Source of the DNA: Mesorhabditis belari
Taxonomy: Eukaryota > Nematoda > Chromadorea > Rhabditida > Rhabditidae
Reading direction: 5' to 3'
Assembly (NCBI GenBank): GCA_958450365.1
Contig: CAUEEP010000127.1
Coordinates: 62,001-126,000 of the forward strand
DNA length: 64,000 nt
Below, in pieces: positions 26,401 through 37,784 of the stretch. The notes under the pieces were generated by a model. That model worked only from the letters and a program-made list of their open reading frames with translations. It searched no databases and was not told the DNA's origin. The translations under genes and the position numbers were made by a program. Every line of letters begins with the position of its first letter. The first letter of the stretch is position 1.

Positions 26401-29400
26401 TAGAATGTTTGGTGGAATGTTTGGTGGAATGTTTGGTGGAATGTTTGGTGGAATGTTTGGTGGAATGCTTGGTGGAATGTTTGGTGGAATTCCCGTGGTC
26501 TTATACACTTTGAGGCTTTATCTTCTCGTTCAACAGTCACCTCAGATCTATATGTGCAACAGCTGGAATGATTAGACCAGGCTCTCAAGAATCAAGATGT
26601 AAACGCATCGACTGTAAGATATCTGCAAGATAACGCGCGCCCACACACAGCAAAGAAGGCGCAGGAAAAACTCGAGGAATTGGGTTGGGAATGTCTCCCG
26701 CATCCGCCGTATAGTCCAGATCTGGCACTCTCAGACTACCACTTATTTCGATCTATGAAGCAATTCCTGCCCGACAAACACTTCAAGGACCACGACGAAG
26801 TCCGAATTTGGGTAGGCCAATACTTCGACTTGCAGCCTCAGGATTTCTTCAGCAAGGGGATCCGAGATTTGAAAGAAAAATGGAGAAAGACTATTGCCAA
26901 CAACGGAGAATATCTTTTGGAATAGAGCGCATTGTTTTCTTTTTGTGGAGATAAATTTGTTTTTCATTAAAAGGGTATTTTCATTCCGGATAATCTAATA
27001 TTTCATATTTACATAGCGTTTAAGTATACATATGTATTTTAAAGTTTATATTTGCTTATTTTTCTTTCAATACTTTTGTTTGCTGTCTTATTTTAGAGAT
27101 GGCGATGAACAAACGCTTTATTCTCTCTGGCGCAGAAGACTCAACTTATCGAGAATAAATGAGGAGAAAAATACACGAATGATGAAATTCAAGCCATTGA
27201 TTTCATTGACAACAATCAAAAGAGCACGTGTAGCGAAGGACGAAACTTTAGACGAGGAAATTCTATCATGGTTCACGGAGCAGCGCAGTTAAAATACTCC
27301 GATTAGCGGCCAAATTCTTTGTCAGTAGGCCCTTTCTCTTGCTAAATGCTTTGGAAATACTGATTTTAAAGCAAGCAAAGGATGGTTGTCGTCTTTTAAG
27401 AAGTGCCACTCGATTGTTTTCAAGTCGATTCAAGGCGAGGAGAAGGATGTCAACGTGGGCGATTTGCAGGATTGGAAAAAGGACGTCTTGCATAAGCAAC
27501 TTAGCGATTATCGAGCCACTGCTGTTTTTAATCTTGAGGAGAATGGAGTATTTTGGTGATGTTTTCCCGATTTCTACCAGATGAAGCGGATGACGTGACT
27601 GATAATTCTGACGAAACAATTCAAAGCCAATGGGATCTTTTAGTCGCGGTGGGACGAGCTGAAGAGGCTTACAATTTTTCGGATTTTATAGATGTTGCTG
27701 AGGAGATTTATGCCCTACTGGAATATTTGTCACCCATTATGATTTGCTTTATTCGCCATTACTCACCAAAATGGCCAACTCAAAAGCTGTTGAGCCGTCA
27801 ACGTTTCGTCTTGTTAAGTCAGCTATTGCTTTTAATTCATCACAAACTCCCGCATGACCTAAACCATTTGTTTATTGAACTGCTTGACGGTCATCACCGT
27901 TTGCCGCAGCTAGATGCAGTGCCGTGTTCTGCTTTTCATCAGTCTTATCGATCAACGTCGTCGCCATATTGTCCAACAAATACTTCACCTAAAGTTTTAA
28001 GTTTACCAGCAATATGTTTAAGTGTTAATTTTTTATCGAAAAAGCTTATATCCATAAATCCAACCACGTCTCGGTGACCATACAGTGCGGAAATATGAAG
28101 GGCCGTTCGCCCGTCTACTAGGGGTTCGTTTAGGCTTGTGCCAGCGTCAATCAAAAGCTAAAAATGAAAGGTGATCTGTTTATTTGTAGTTTAATTAAAG
28201 ACTTGTTGATATCTTACAACAAATTCTTTTGAAAATCTTACAGTTTTCACCCACTTTTATGTCTTTCAAAGAGCCATGTGTCGCAGTCAAAAAAAGTGCC
28301 GATTTTTCTCTGAAAAATTAATTTTCAAATAGGTTAAAAAGTAATAAAATTGCCGACTGTTCCTATTGAAAAGTTATATTTATTTACAATATTTACTTAC
28401 AATTCGCAAAACGAATAGATCTCCGCTTCAATTTTTTTATATTGCTCATCTTGGCTTTCTTTCAGTTCTCGCAGTAGATCCATAACGAAGAATAGAAAAT
28501 TCTGTTTTGCAAACAGTTATTCAAAAAGTTATGTAAAGGTTTTTATCCCTGAGAACAAACCTCCAAAAATTTGACATCTCTAAGTGTAAAACAAATAGTT
28601 AAAACGTTGATTGAGTTGTTGATTGGGTCCTGCGCGGCGCTGGCCTTGATCGTTGACAACAAAAACTTCACGTCAATATCTTTGGCAACTTTGAGTATCA
28701 CCTTAAAAACTAACAATTTTTATCTTTTGTAAAACATTTTTTTTATTAGGTTAGCCCATAAGTCTTGGTAACATTTTTGTTTAAAATTTTATTTACAACC
28801 AAACAAGCGGTTACTCGAAACAGTTTCCATTATTTTGGATAACCTTCACTCATTTTGTTGGAAGTTGGTGAGTTCTTCTCTCGTAGAAAATTTTTGGTTC
28901 TGAGTCGAAATAGTTTTGGAGCGACTTTTTGAGGTCGTCTTCGTTTTGAAAAGGCTTTTTCAATTGTTGAATCTGAGTGCCCAATCCCATTCGCTATTTC
29001 ACGAGTAGAAATCCGAGGGTTGTCTTGAATTTTTTAAAGAATCTCTTCATTTTTCAATTGAAAAGATCTTCCCTCATGCTCTTTGTCTTTAAGGGGAGTT
29101 CTCACCATTTCTGAACTTGGCAAACCAACGTTGAATTGTGTTTTTAGAAGAAGCGTCATTGCCATTCACGTTTTCAATATTATTCTGGGCCACCAACAAA
29201 CAAGATCCTTTCTTGAACTCGTACAACATAACGTGTATCAGATGTCCTGGTGGAAGATCTGGGGTAGCCTTAAAATAAAAAAAAATAGAAGCATTGGAGT
29301 CGGCATATGAAATGTTTTGAAAGGGCACTGATAAGCCAACTTTTTGGATGTAAACAGAACAGGGAAAGACGAGCACCTAAATAACTCTCGAAAGAACAAA

Positions 29401-32034
29401 GTGTTACCAAGACTTATGAGCCAGTCTAATATTTCCAACCTCCGCAACTTCCCAAGATCCAGACTGGGCCGCAGAAAGAAAAGGGGTGTACCCTTTCGAG
29501 TTTGTTTTCTTGAGCAGCTCTTGATTCTGGTTCTTCTTCTGTACAGAAGTAACCTTCAAGAGTTCAGTTGTTATTTTTGGGTTGTTGCGCTCAGCAGCCA
29601 AGTGCAGTGGTGTGCAATTTGAACCTTCGAGTTCATCCTCTTTATCAGGAAAATAGCCAAACTAAAGCTTTGTTTCACTTGGCAAACTGTTTCTAAACAA
29701 GTCACATCGATCAGCCATTCGACAGCCTTGTTGTTGTTGAGTTCAACAGCCTGATGAAGCAGCCAGGGACTCGATCTGGGAGAGCAGCGTGAATTTGCAT
29801 GAAAACTGTTTTCCTACTTGAAAATTTGTTGCTTTTTTGCATTCACTGGTTTCTGCATTTCACTTGTTCTGTTGTTCGCTGCGGTGTCGGGTTGGTTCGG
29901 GAAAAATTTCACATCCTCATATTGAGCGTGTTTCAACATACTGTAGGCAAATGATTTTTTGAATCACGATAGGATTGGTTAGGCAAGAGACTCACTCTTT
30001 CAGTGCGTCTGTGAATCCGCGTCGAAGAACAAATACGAGCGGAGTCTCTCCAGGGACAGGCGAAAACCAGTCCATGACAGTTGACGACGGGTCTATGACA
30101 GTTGACAACGAGTCCATGACAATTTCATTCCATTCTTTTTGAGGCTCTGTCCAAAGAGCGTATTCGTCTAAACAACACATTATTCTCTGGTTCACCTTTC
30201 AAAAAACTACAAAACCAATCAGGTATTAGGTACTCCGGAAAATAATTGCGTTTTTTGAAATGAATTATTTCGGACCTTGTTTTTGAGTTTTTTCAGTGCA
30301 GATTCCTTTAGAATTTTTTAACGAAAAATTGTTTATAACATTTCTTTGTAATGCCATAAAAATTTGGTCTCTCTTAAACAATGATTAATTTTAGGGGCTC
30401 GACACAAGAAGAATGGATAAACGACAAATTTGGACGATTTTTTTGTATGAGTTCAAGCTTGAACATAGCGCAACGGTTGCGGCCGAAAACATCAATCGTG
30501 CATTTGCCTCAATCAACATTTGGTCATGAGCCTACTTCTGTTAGAACCGCTCAATTTTGGTTCAAACCATTCCGGGAAGGAGACAAGGATCTTGTGACAA
30601 GGAGGGTCGCGGTCGCCCAAGACTTATTGATGGTGATGATTTAAGACAACTTGTCACAGTCAATCCGCGGACTACTGAGCCAGAACTAGCAAAACACTTA
30701 AATGTAGGGATTTCGACTATAAGAAATCACTTGAAGGATATCGGAGAGTAGAAAACTGGAGAAGTGAATATCTCATCAACTGGACGGCCGCCATATTTTA
30801 CACGCTTCCTTGCTGTCTCTTCGTTGAAATCTCGGAACAAAAGAGATCCATTTTTGAACCGGCTGATCACGTGCGATGCTATATAACAATCGAAAATGAA
30901 ATTCGGAGTGACTAAACAAAGGAGAAGCAACTTATTCGTTCCCCGAAGCCTCATCTTCATCCAAAGAAGATGATGCTCTCTGTTTGGTGGTATAAAAAGA
31001 TGTTATTCATTATAATTTACTCAAAACAAGAGATAGTATAAATTCAGATATTTATATTAACAAATTGAAGAAATGCATTCAAAATTGAGGAACTTGAGCC
31101 CGTCTTTGGTCAATCGAAAGAGACAATTCTGTTACAGGACAATGCTAGACAGAATCTATACCTTTGAAGCCCCTCAATTGCTTGCCAAGTTTGGAAATCG
31201 AATTTCTTCCTCATCCGCCGTATTCATTTGATCTTTCTCCAATCTATTATCATGTTTTTCAAGCATCTCGATCGTTACGTTGTAGACGAAATTTTCAAGA
31301 ACGAAACAGAGGTGAAAAATGCTATTGAAGACTTCATCGCCTCTAGACAGCCGCAAGGGCCGAAAAACTGGCTACTCGTTGGGAAAAGTACATTGATTTA
31401 AACGCTTGTTATTTTGATTAATTTGATTGTTGTTTAATAAAAATATTGACAATTGAAAATGATTAAGAAAAATGCAATCATTTTTCGGAGTACCTCATAT
31501 TTTCATGAAAAACAAAAGAGGGCAAAATTTGTTGAAAATAAATTTCTGTGAAAAAAGTAGAAAACACTTACAAAGAGGGCAGTCCAGCCATTCGATGATC
31601 TCTTTTTCAAACGGATTTCTCAAAAGTACGGTACTCAATAATCCATCTTTCAGAGGTTTTGACCGCTGAAAACAAAAATGATCAAATAAAAGCAATAATT
31701 CACCTGTGTCGGAACATCGGGCTCAGGCACGAGATGAGGAGGCGTTGCTGGAGGACCAGCAGGGATCAACTGAGCTTGAGGTTGAACAGGTGGAGGAACT
31801 GCAATTGACACCAAAGCTATGGTGATCAAAAAAGAACAAATATTTATACCTTTTAATTCATTAATCAAAGCTAATACGAAATCTTTTGATTGGTGAATTG
31901 GAGAACTTTCGAAAAAACCTACCTAAGGGTTCCATCTCAATAGCTTCCATCTCAACAGAAACAGAAAAAGGATCCTTCCCTCGATTCGTGTTTGATACTC
32001 TTCCTTTATTTACCATTTCCTCTAAACTTTTCAT
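20419..32034 (-). CDS. trpa-1: TRPA-type ankyrin-repeat cation channel (multi-exon)
   Basis: Plasma-membrane non-selective cation channel with an N-terminal ankyrin stack and six membrane segments. It starts at ATG 32034 (MKSLEEMVNKGRVSNTNRGK). Ankyrin exons follow, e.g. EWLID joined to FGYFPDKEDELEGSNCTPLH, DGRTALHISALYGHRDVVGF, NTALHLAAANGHAGVCDELK and MRPLHLAVQYGYEKILQVFF. Then come the TRPA pre-S1 linker (NLLMHPLVRQYINIRSKETK, about 24.4-24.5 kb), S1-S4, the S4-S5/S5 exon (22.3-22.6 kb), the pore segment (FFKTLAMGTGEINYSEIFHG, about 22.1-22.2 kb) and S6 with the TRP-like helix (LMMNLLTALAIDEIEKIQ, about 21.9 kb). C-terminal exons continue to a tentative last exon (20502-20419, stop TAG). 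Apparent frameshifts and a stop disappear when 39-44-bp GT-AG introns are called, so the gene looks intact. Introns hold several transposons. Confidence 0.88.
21390..21850. repeat. Foldback segment in a TRPA intron
   Basis: Left arm CTTTTTCCGAGAAAATGCTG with GGTTGACGCTTTAAA (about 21424-21462) is the complement of TTTAAAGAGCCAACCCAGCA with TTTTCTCGGAAAAA at about 21812-21845. It sits between the S6 exon and the next C-terminal exon. The duplicate TRPA copy at 59.2-59.4 kb carries the same segment. Confidence 0.65.
22805..23324. mobile_element. Deletion derivative (MITE) of the DD34D mariner family, in a TRPA intron
   Basis: Begins TTGGGTTGGTGAATTGAAAA and ends with the inverted form TTTTCAATTCACCAATCCAA, flanked by TA on both sides. 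The first ~140 bp match the element at 32222-33487. Internal transposase sequence is gone and is replaced by another inverted repeat (23008-23070 against 23215-23283), suggesting a nested foldback. Confidence 0.88.
23461..23500. repeat. AGACAGACAGAA microsatellite
   Basis: Short tandem run of AGAC/AGAA units in a TRPA intron between the 22805-23324 element and the upstream exons. Confidence 0.8.
25398..25590. mobile_element. pogo/Tigger-like TIR sequence, in a TRPA intron
   Basis: Starts ACAGTCGACTCTCTCTATAA, the characteristic look of pogo/Tigger-type inverted ends, and contains several TATATAACGGA repeats. The right end is degenerate and no transposase is present, so it is a short non-autonomous or broken copy. 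Confidence 0.55.
25804..26925 (+). pseudogene. DD34D mariner transposase, broken
   Basis: Starts at MEDQKYRIRVCLLYDFKQGK with the usual N-terminal HTH region (SEETCKKWFQRFGEGDETLQ). A second HTH (STRELATMFTVGHTTIADYL) follows in another frame, then the first catalytic Asp in TADEKWIYYDNP. The second Asp is in LQDNARPHTAKKAQ and the third in SPDLALSDYHLFRSMKQF, all three present, and the C end reaches TIANNGEYLLE. At least two frameshifts and one stop interrupt it. The segment normally coding for the beta-strand between the first two Asp residues has been overrun by a 12-bp tandem repeat. Confidence 0.9.
26366..26493. repeat. 12-bp minisatellite (TTTGGTGGAATG)n within a transposase
   Basis: About ten tandem units of TTTGGTGGAATG with a few variants (TTTGGTAGAATG, CTTGGTGGAATG). 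Being a multiple of three it stays open in several frames on both strands and yields spurious Gly-Met-Phe and Pro-Asn-Ile ORFs. Confidence 0.92.
28747..29429 (-). mobile_element. Internally deleted mariner-like element, in a TRPA intron
   Basis: Ends are inverted repeats: CATAAGTCTTGGTAACATTT at the left and GTGTTACCAAGACTTATGAG at the right. At about 680 bp it keeps only the transposase N-terminal region on the - strand (LIHVMLYEFKKGSCLLVAQN, then IQRWFAKFRNG) and a piece of the second HTH. The catalytic region is deleted. Confidence 0.85.
30226..31496 (+). mobile_element. Mariner-like element with decayed transposase, in a TRPA intron
   Basis: Ends are inverted: TTAGGTACTCCGGAAAATAA at the left and TTTTTCGGAGTACCTCATAT at the right, length about 1.27 kb. 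Transposase traces on the + strand include TAQFWFKPFREGDKDLV and a Tc/mariner second HTH (TEPELAKHLNVGISTIRNHL), with multiple frameshifts afterwards. It separates the 5'-most TRPA exons (31.5-32.0 kb) from the ankyrin exons. Confidence 0.85.
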
Positions 32035-32221
32035 ATTTCTAGTTTTACAAATATAACATATAACAAATAAAAACGTGAAAGATAAAACTTTTTGTCGAGG
32101 TTTAGTTTAAACGAAAAAAGTGGAAAGATAAGGGAGCATAATGAAGAGTGGCCTTGTGAAGCGAAGTCGTTTATTTCTTATCTGTCGAAAAAAGTGAATC
32201 GATAGCAAATAATGGAAAATA

Positions 32222-33487
32222 TTGGGTTGGTGCATTGAAAACTGCGGGACTTTGAACTAAAATTTATTCAACATAAAACCATGAATTCATTCGAAATGAT
32301 TTCCATTATTATTGGCGACTTCTGCCCTTTTTACAGGCAATTTGCGGATTCCTCTTTCGTAGTAGCATTTTGGTTTTGAATCGAAAAGCTTTCAAAGCCA
32401 ATTTTTGACTGCTTCTTCCGAATCGAAGTGTTCTCCCGCAAGCTCATTACTCATGCTCCGGAAAAAATAGTAATCAGAAGGGGCGAGGTCCGGACTGTAT
32501 GGGGGATGCGCCAAAAGTTCCCAGCCAAGGCTGTTGATTTTAGAGCGAGTCAGTTTTCCAACATGAGGGCGCGCGTTGTCGTGGAAGAGAATGATCTCTC
32601 GACTTGGAGGGCCTATTCTTCTTCAGGGATTTATTCACCTTTTCCAACTGTTCACTGTATTTGATTGCATTAAGAAGCTTCTTGCTATCCAGCAACTCCC
32701 AGCACACCACTCCTTCCAAATCCCAGAAAACGCAGAGCATGAACTTTTTCTGGTGCAAATCGGGCTTGGGGTCACTTTCGGGTTTCTCGCCTGACCCCAC
32801 CCATTGCTGCTTACTCTGAAAGTTCACAGATAAAACCCATTTCTCATCTCCTATCACAATTCGAAAAAGAAAAAAATTTTCTTTCGTATCATGAGAGATG
32901 GGTGGCACTGATCAAGGCGCGCTGCCACTTCTGGGGGTCAGTGAGGTCATGGGGCACCCAAGCCCTAAGTTTTGATTTAAATCCAAGGGTATGAAGGTTC
33001 CTTAGCACTGTAGCATGATCAACCCCTAACTCTTCTCCCAGTTCACGCGATGACACCCGATGGTCGTTGATCATAAGTTCGAGTAATTTGGAGTCATCCA
33101 GTTGCGGTGCCGCTCCACGGCCCTCTGCATCTTTCAAAGATTTGTTTGTCCTCAGAACGAAACTTGGCAAACCATACTTGACACGTTCTTTCGGAAGGTG
33201 AGTCCTCCGCATATATCTTTTTAATATTAGCAGCTGCCAAGCCTGCACTGTGCCCTTGTAGGAACTCATGAAGCATCACATGACGCATATGTCCCGGTGG
33301 CAGATTCTCGAGTGCAATAGAAGAAGTGAAGAAATAGACCAAAAAATAAAAAGTTGGAAGCATAATTTTTTCGAAATAATTAGAGGAAATGTTGAAGTAA
33401 ACAAAACCCCCTTTCAGCTGGTTGCTATTGTTTTCTTTATCTGCGAGTCCCGCGAAATGACCCGCAGTTTTCAATGCACCAACCCAA
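32222..33487 (-). mobile_element. Near-complete DD34D mariner element
   Basis: Left end TTGGGTTGGTGCATTGAAAA and right end TTTTCAATGCACCAACCCAA are nearly perfect inverted repeats, both flanked by TA. At 1,266 bp it is standard full length. It lies just upstream of the TRPA start codon, between TRPA and the p38-like gene. Shorter relatives are at 22805-23324 and, in pieces, at 57.7-58.25 kb. Confidence 0.93.
32345..33300 (-). pseudogene. DD34D mariner transposase, nearly intact but frameshifted
   Basis: The N-terminal HTH is RHVMLHEFLQGHSAGLAAAN with RTCQVWFAKFRS. The second HTH is HRVSSRELGEELGVDHATVL with the linker motif WVPHDLTD. The catalytic region has GDEKWVLSVNF (first Asp), HDNARPHVGKL (second Asp) and SPDLAPSDYYFFRSM (third Asp). 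The spacing fits DD34D mariner. Two or three single-base frame changes separate these blocks, so this copy probably makes no active enzyme, although its sequence is the least decayed of the mariners here. Confidence 0.9.
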
Positions 33488-33668
33488 TAGAAAAAATGGT
33501 TAAATTTTATGCAAATTTTATGCAAAATTCAGAACTTTTGTTCTCTAAACTTGTGTTAAATTGATGATTAGCTTTTGACTTTGAGCTTTGATAGAATCGA
33601 GTATCAACAAACAAATGTTTATCGCATTCGCAATTTTGTAGACCTTCAATCTACATCCACAATCAATC

Positions 33669-36600
33669 TTATGGCATTGATGGCTTTGGACGAAAGGACA
33701 GCTGAGTCAGACCAGCCTCCAGCTCTTCCAGGACCATCTTTTTGTCGTTCTCATTGCGTTCACGGAGTTGATCTTCAGTCTTTGGTTGACTGCTAACCGA
33801 CTTCTCTTCGTAGATTTTCTGAAATTCAAAAAAATCAATCTTCTGCTGTACAACTTTTTGTGCCAACATTGAAAGCCCTCAGAAACGGATGCTTTAGACA
33901 CTCGTCGGCACTGAGTCTCTTCTGACGATCGCGATTCAGCATCCGGGTCACCAAATCACGGAAATTGTCGCCTAAAATTCATTTATCCTAAGTTTTTAAA
34001 CAGTCCATTGCCTGTTATTTCGCTTTGGTTTCTATAATTGATTTTTCGCTTGGGCTCTTTTGTCAGCACCGCTTCGAGCGAGTCGACGTCAAAAACCACA
34101 GAAACTCGATCTATGATCGCGTTCTCGGCGCCGCGATTTCGAACCTAAACTCTTGAATCTTTCCCTCACAATCATAAGCAGAGTTTGTTGCTATCAACTA
34201 AAGCATTTCACAATTCACTACAAGCATTTAACTACAAGCTACCGTCATTTGCTCATTCAGACTTTTTACTTTGATAGTAACAATTAGGATTCATAAGACT
34301 CAAAGACTGTGGCCACTGGCCACGCGTAATCGCACCCTTTCTGGCAAAGGTTCCTTTTGCGATTTTGTCGCTGGCAATTTGCGTCAAAAACCTTGTTTGA
34401 CATGTTTTTCAAAAACTACTTGACGGCTACAAAAACTAAAACCGGATTTGGGTAGAGGACCAAAAATAACGTGCACGGTGTCCCACAATTATGGTGACGC
34501 GCTACTTACTACGTTTAACTGCTTTCTGTGTTTCTTTTTTTCTTGTCTTTTCATTAATTCGATGATTTGATCGTTTTTTAGGTATGAAGTCAAAGAAAGA
34601 GCTGTGTCCAGCCATTCTGCGTCCAGCCAGAGATATCTCGAATTTTGCAGGAAAAGAGACATATTGCTAGCCGACACAGAACGATTGAACTGGATCCAAA
34701 GAAACTCTTCTGTTAGACAACAGAATTGTTTCAAGCCATTTGTTCAAGACTATTTCTTTTGACAAAATAGGGTCGATAGATTTTTGTTGATATTTTGTCA
34801 CCATGATTGTGAGACACCTGAGCCTGTAGACACAAATTTTCATGAGTTTTAGTCAAGCCATAAGCGAGAAGCGAGTCCACGGTTTGGCGTCAGGCCGCTT
34901 GCTCCCACAGATCATCCAAGTCACCGCCTGGCATCAGGACGTGTCGTTCGTAAATGTGTTAAAACTTTAATACAGTAATTGCGTGAGTTGAGCCTTTCAT
35001 GAAAATGCTTTAATTGACGGCAATATCGACGTCGACTTTATCGGTAATATCGTTAAGAAATACCAGCTTGTCCACGTCTTCTTCCGTGCCAGACGGCCAG
35101 AAAAGCTTCAAGTCAAGCAGCTCGATGGCAACGAGTGCTGCGGCCCAAATGTCGATTTTCATATCGTATGGCTTCCGTTGGAGGACCTCAATAGCTTTGT
35201 AGTGATGCATGGTCTCGACGTTTATCGAATGATCGAGATTCACGTTTATTTCTCTGAAAGTCGAATGTGAACTTAGCTTTTTTTTCTTCGCTCACCTAGT
35301 CAATCCGAACTGGAAGAGCTTCACCGTGAAATCTCTCGTGTTAATGCCAATGTTCGTTGGTGAGACATTCTGGTAAAAAGACATTCAATACCGTAGCTTA
35401 TCGTATCGTAACTTTTCTCTTTCAATACTCTCACTTCTCTTCAATACTTTAATGTCACAAGACACAAGGATGTTTTCTATAGGATTTTTACGTTTGAATA
35501 GCCATTCGACGCAGAAAAATATTCTAAATAAAAAAATGAAAGAATTTTTTAAATCCCTCCAACAGATTTTTCGATAAAAAACAAATTTTAGTGATTTTAC
35601 AATGTTAAATTTCAGCCATATTTTATCGTAGAAGTAAAATTTGGAGACAAAAACGCCTAAAACAAAATTCTAAACCATAAGTTTGATTCTGCGAATTTTT
35701 CTCTATCTTTCGATACCAAAAACATAAAAATTGAAAAACCCTACAAAAAGCTATAACCTTTTGAAAATAAAAGTGTGGTTTCTGGGTTATGGCGCATTAT
35801 AAAATGGATAAATTACCGTAACCGAAAAGAGAAAAAGAGTAAAATTCTACTTTTTTGTTGCTACAATTAAACGATTTTCCGATCAATCTACTAATTTTCG
35901 CGATTTTTGCCACATGAACTTCAATTTTTCCAGATAATGTCTAAACCAAAGCAAAAAAAAGTAGGAATGCAAGGTTTCAAAGCATTCAAGAAATACAAGG
36001 TTATTTATGGCTGAAATGTAAGACTGTAAAATCACTAAAACTTGATTTTTATCGAAAAATCTGTCAAGGGGATTTTAGAAAATTCTTTCATTTTTGTATT
36101 CAGCACGTTTTTCTGCGTCCAATGGCTATTTAAACGTACAAATTCTATAGAAAGCGATTTTTTTTGCCTTATTTCGAGCGTTAATAGGCAATAACTTGAA
36201 TAATTCTATGCTTCCATTCATCGTGGTGCACTAGTTGTTTCGAAATTTCGTTTATGGTAATTGACTAATTGAATCTACGTGACATTTTCAGTTATAATGG
36301 GCAACCACTTGTCTGTTTCTATGCTTTCATTTCACTCCAGCCACCCTCACCCGATGCATGATTCCCCGCTGATGGAGGTAGCTGAGCGCTCGAAGTATTT
36401 GCGTCAGAAGGGCGCCCAAGTGACGAACGTCGACCTCTGTCGTGTTCTTTTTTGCCAAATCCCTTAACAAAATACTCGAAAAAACGTACTCAATGCACTT
36501 ACTCGTAATACTCGGCTAGACTATGGTTCATCCTCTCGGAGACAACGTATATAAACGCCGGTAGACCAGCAGCTAGCTCGGTGAACACCTCGTAAAAGTC

Positions 36601-37612
36601 GACGATCTATAAATTATTGTAAAACTTCTAATATACGTACATGCTCTGGTTATCACCAGAGCAAATACGGTATGTTCCAATAGATGTACCCTCCTTTCTA
36701 AATCGCGCTCTTTGAGTGTACCTTTTTTCTAAGACATTTTTACAAATGTTATTCGAGAATGTTGCATAGTCATTTTTTAATAATTTAATTTTTATAAGAA
36801 TCACTCGGACGTCAACTATGACTCGAACGCGTCAATTGAATTAAACACTACTCCTGGAAATGAACGGACTGGGGCTTCATTGACTGGGCTGCTTTACGTC
36901 TGCTAGCTATGCCGAAACCGAAGAAGAACTTCTCCAGGGAATAGAATTCAATGAGCTGGATACCAATGAAAGCATTCTTGGTGAATCATAACGTTTTAAA
37001 TTTAATTTACTGTTGTTGTTACTTTTTTGTTACATTTGTTGCTTTACCTATGTATTTGGATTAAAACTTTATAAAATATACGAACATGCTCTATTAGACG
37101 TACATGCTCTAATGGACGTACATTCTAAAGGGTACTTGAAAAATAGACGTACATGTACGTATATTAAACGTTTTACGGTAATTTGCAACAGTTGAAATGG
37201 ATATTTCTTACATTCTCGTGACTGTGCAAACGACAGATTTGCAGCTCCCGTCTGATTCTTGTGTAACCATCGAACGTATTCTTCAGCTGCTGCAGATCAT
37301 AGCTAAAAGAACGATTGTTTAAAAACTTGAACTTTATTCAACGACCAACCGTTTGCACGTGACATTCATCATATTAGGCTTTGAATCTGGATCCGAGTTC
37401 TTGCCCTCCACATGGTTGTAATCGAGTTTGGCGGCTCTGGAATCAACGGCGGTTTCATTGAAAAATGAATTTACGTTTTGGTAACTTGATGTTGTTTTGG
37501 TAATTGATGGGAATTATTTCTGATCAAAAACCCACATCACATACGCATATATTCCCTCGCCAATTATGTGATAGTTTTCCTTTGGCACATTTGTTCGATA
37601 GAAAGTGTCTTC
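33669..37612 (-). CDS. p38/MAPK-like protein kinase, probably a pseudokinase (5' end not found)
   Basis: Related to p38 MAP kinases but with key residues changed. From about 37612 the exons read: glycine loop (IIGEGIYAYVMWVFD), VAIK-like strand (MNVTCKR, Lys kept), alpha-C helix with RRELQICRLHSHENV, then IVDFYEVFTELAAGLPAFIY. Next is LTQILRALSYLHQRGIMHR spliced at 35375 to NVSPTNIGINTRDFTVKLFQ, giving HRN where active kinases have HRD, and QFG instead of DFG. The activation-segment end is HHYKAIEVLQRKPYDMKIDI (YRAPEVL in MAPKs), followed by FWPSGTEEDVDKLVFLND. Near the C end are RDLVTRMLNRDRQKRLSADE and LKHPFLRAF, then the p38 tail, stop at 33669. Phosphotransfer is probably lost. Upstream exons were not identified. 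Introns carry repeats. Confidence 0.82.
34478..34823. mobile_element. Short TIR element (MITE) in an intron of the p38-like gene
   Basis: Begins GGTGTCCCACAATTATGGTG and ends with the inverted TTGTCACCATGATTGTGAGA then CACC, an imperfect inverted repeat of about 25 bp. Length is about 345 bp. The terminal sequence resembles Tc1/mariner-type ends. No transposase is encoded. Confidence 0.7.
35540..36190. repeat. Diverged foldback element in an intron of the p38-like gene
   Basis: TTCGATAAAAAACAAATTTTAGTG near 35570 is inverted at about 36030-36060, next to CTGTCAAGGGGATTTT. The right part (CTTATTTCGAGCGTT preceded by CTATAGAAAGCGATTTT) matches the arm of the element at 18.8-19.7 kb, so this is an older member of that family. 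Confidence 0.55.
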
Positions 37613-37784
37613 CTGAAAAATTATTTGGAGTTAATTAGAAGTCAAAAAATTTGTGGTCATATTTTTGCTTATTTGTTTATCCTGTTGACGGAGAATTACG
37701 AAAAACCAAATCGGCAATTCAGTTCACAGATATTTCCCCGAGTTTCAGACCGATCGGCAGTCTAGAAGTTGACTTTCCTTGGTA

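Larger units (their letters stand above)
25645..26995 (+). mobile_element. Mariner element (DD34D) with internal minisatellite, in a TRPA intron
   Basis: The ends are inverted repeats: GTCCGGAATGAAAATACCCT at the left and AGGGTATTTTCATTCCGGAT at the right. Length is about 1.35 kb. It inserted with the transposase on the strand opposite to the TRPA gene. Confidence 0.9.

Noticed and set aside
27841..27910. Stop codon in an ankyrin exon of the TRPA gene taken as decay
   Set aside because: A 40-bp GT-AG intron (GTGATGACC to TGGTTTAG) joins AAANG to HAGVCDELK in frame and restores a canonical ankyrin repeat.
29650..29720. Frameshift in an ankyrin exon of the TRPA gene
   Set aside because: A 44-bp GT-AG intron starting GTGACTTG joins VEWLID to FGYFPDKED in phase.
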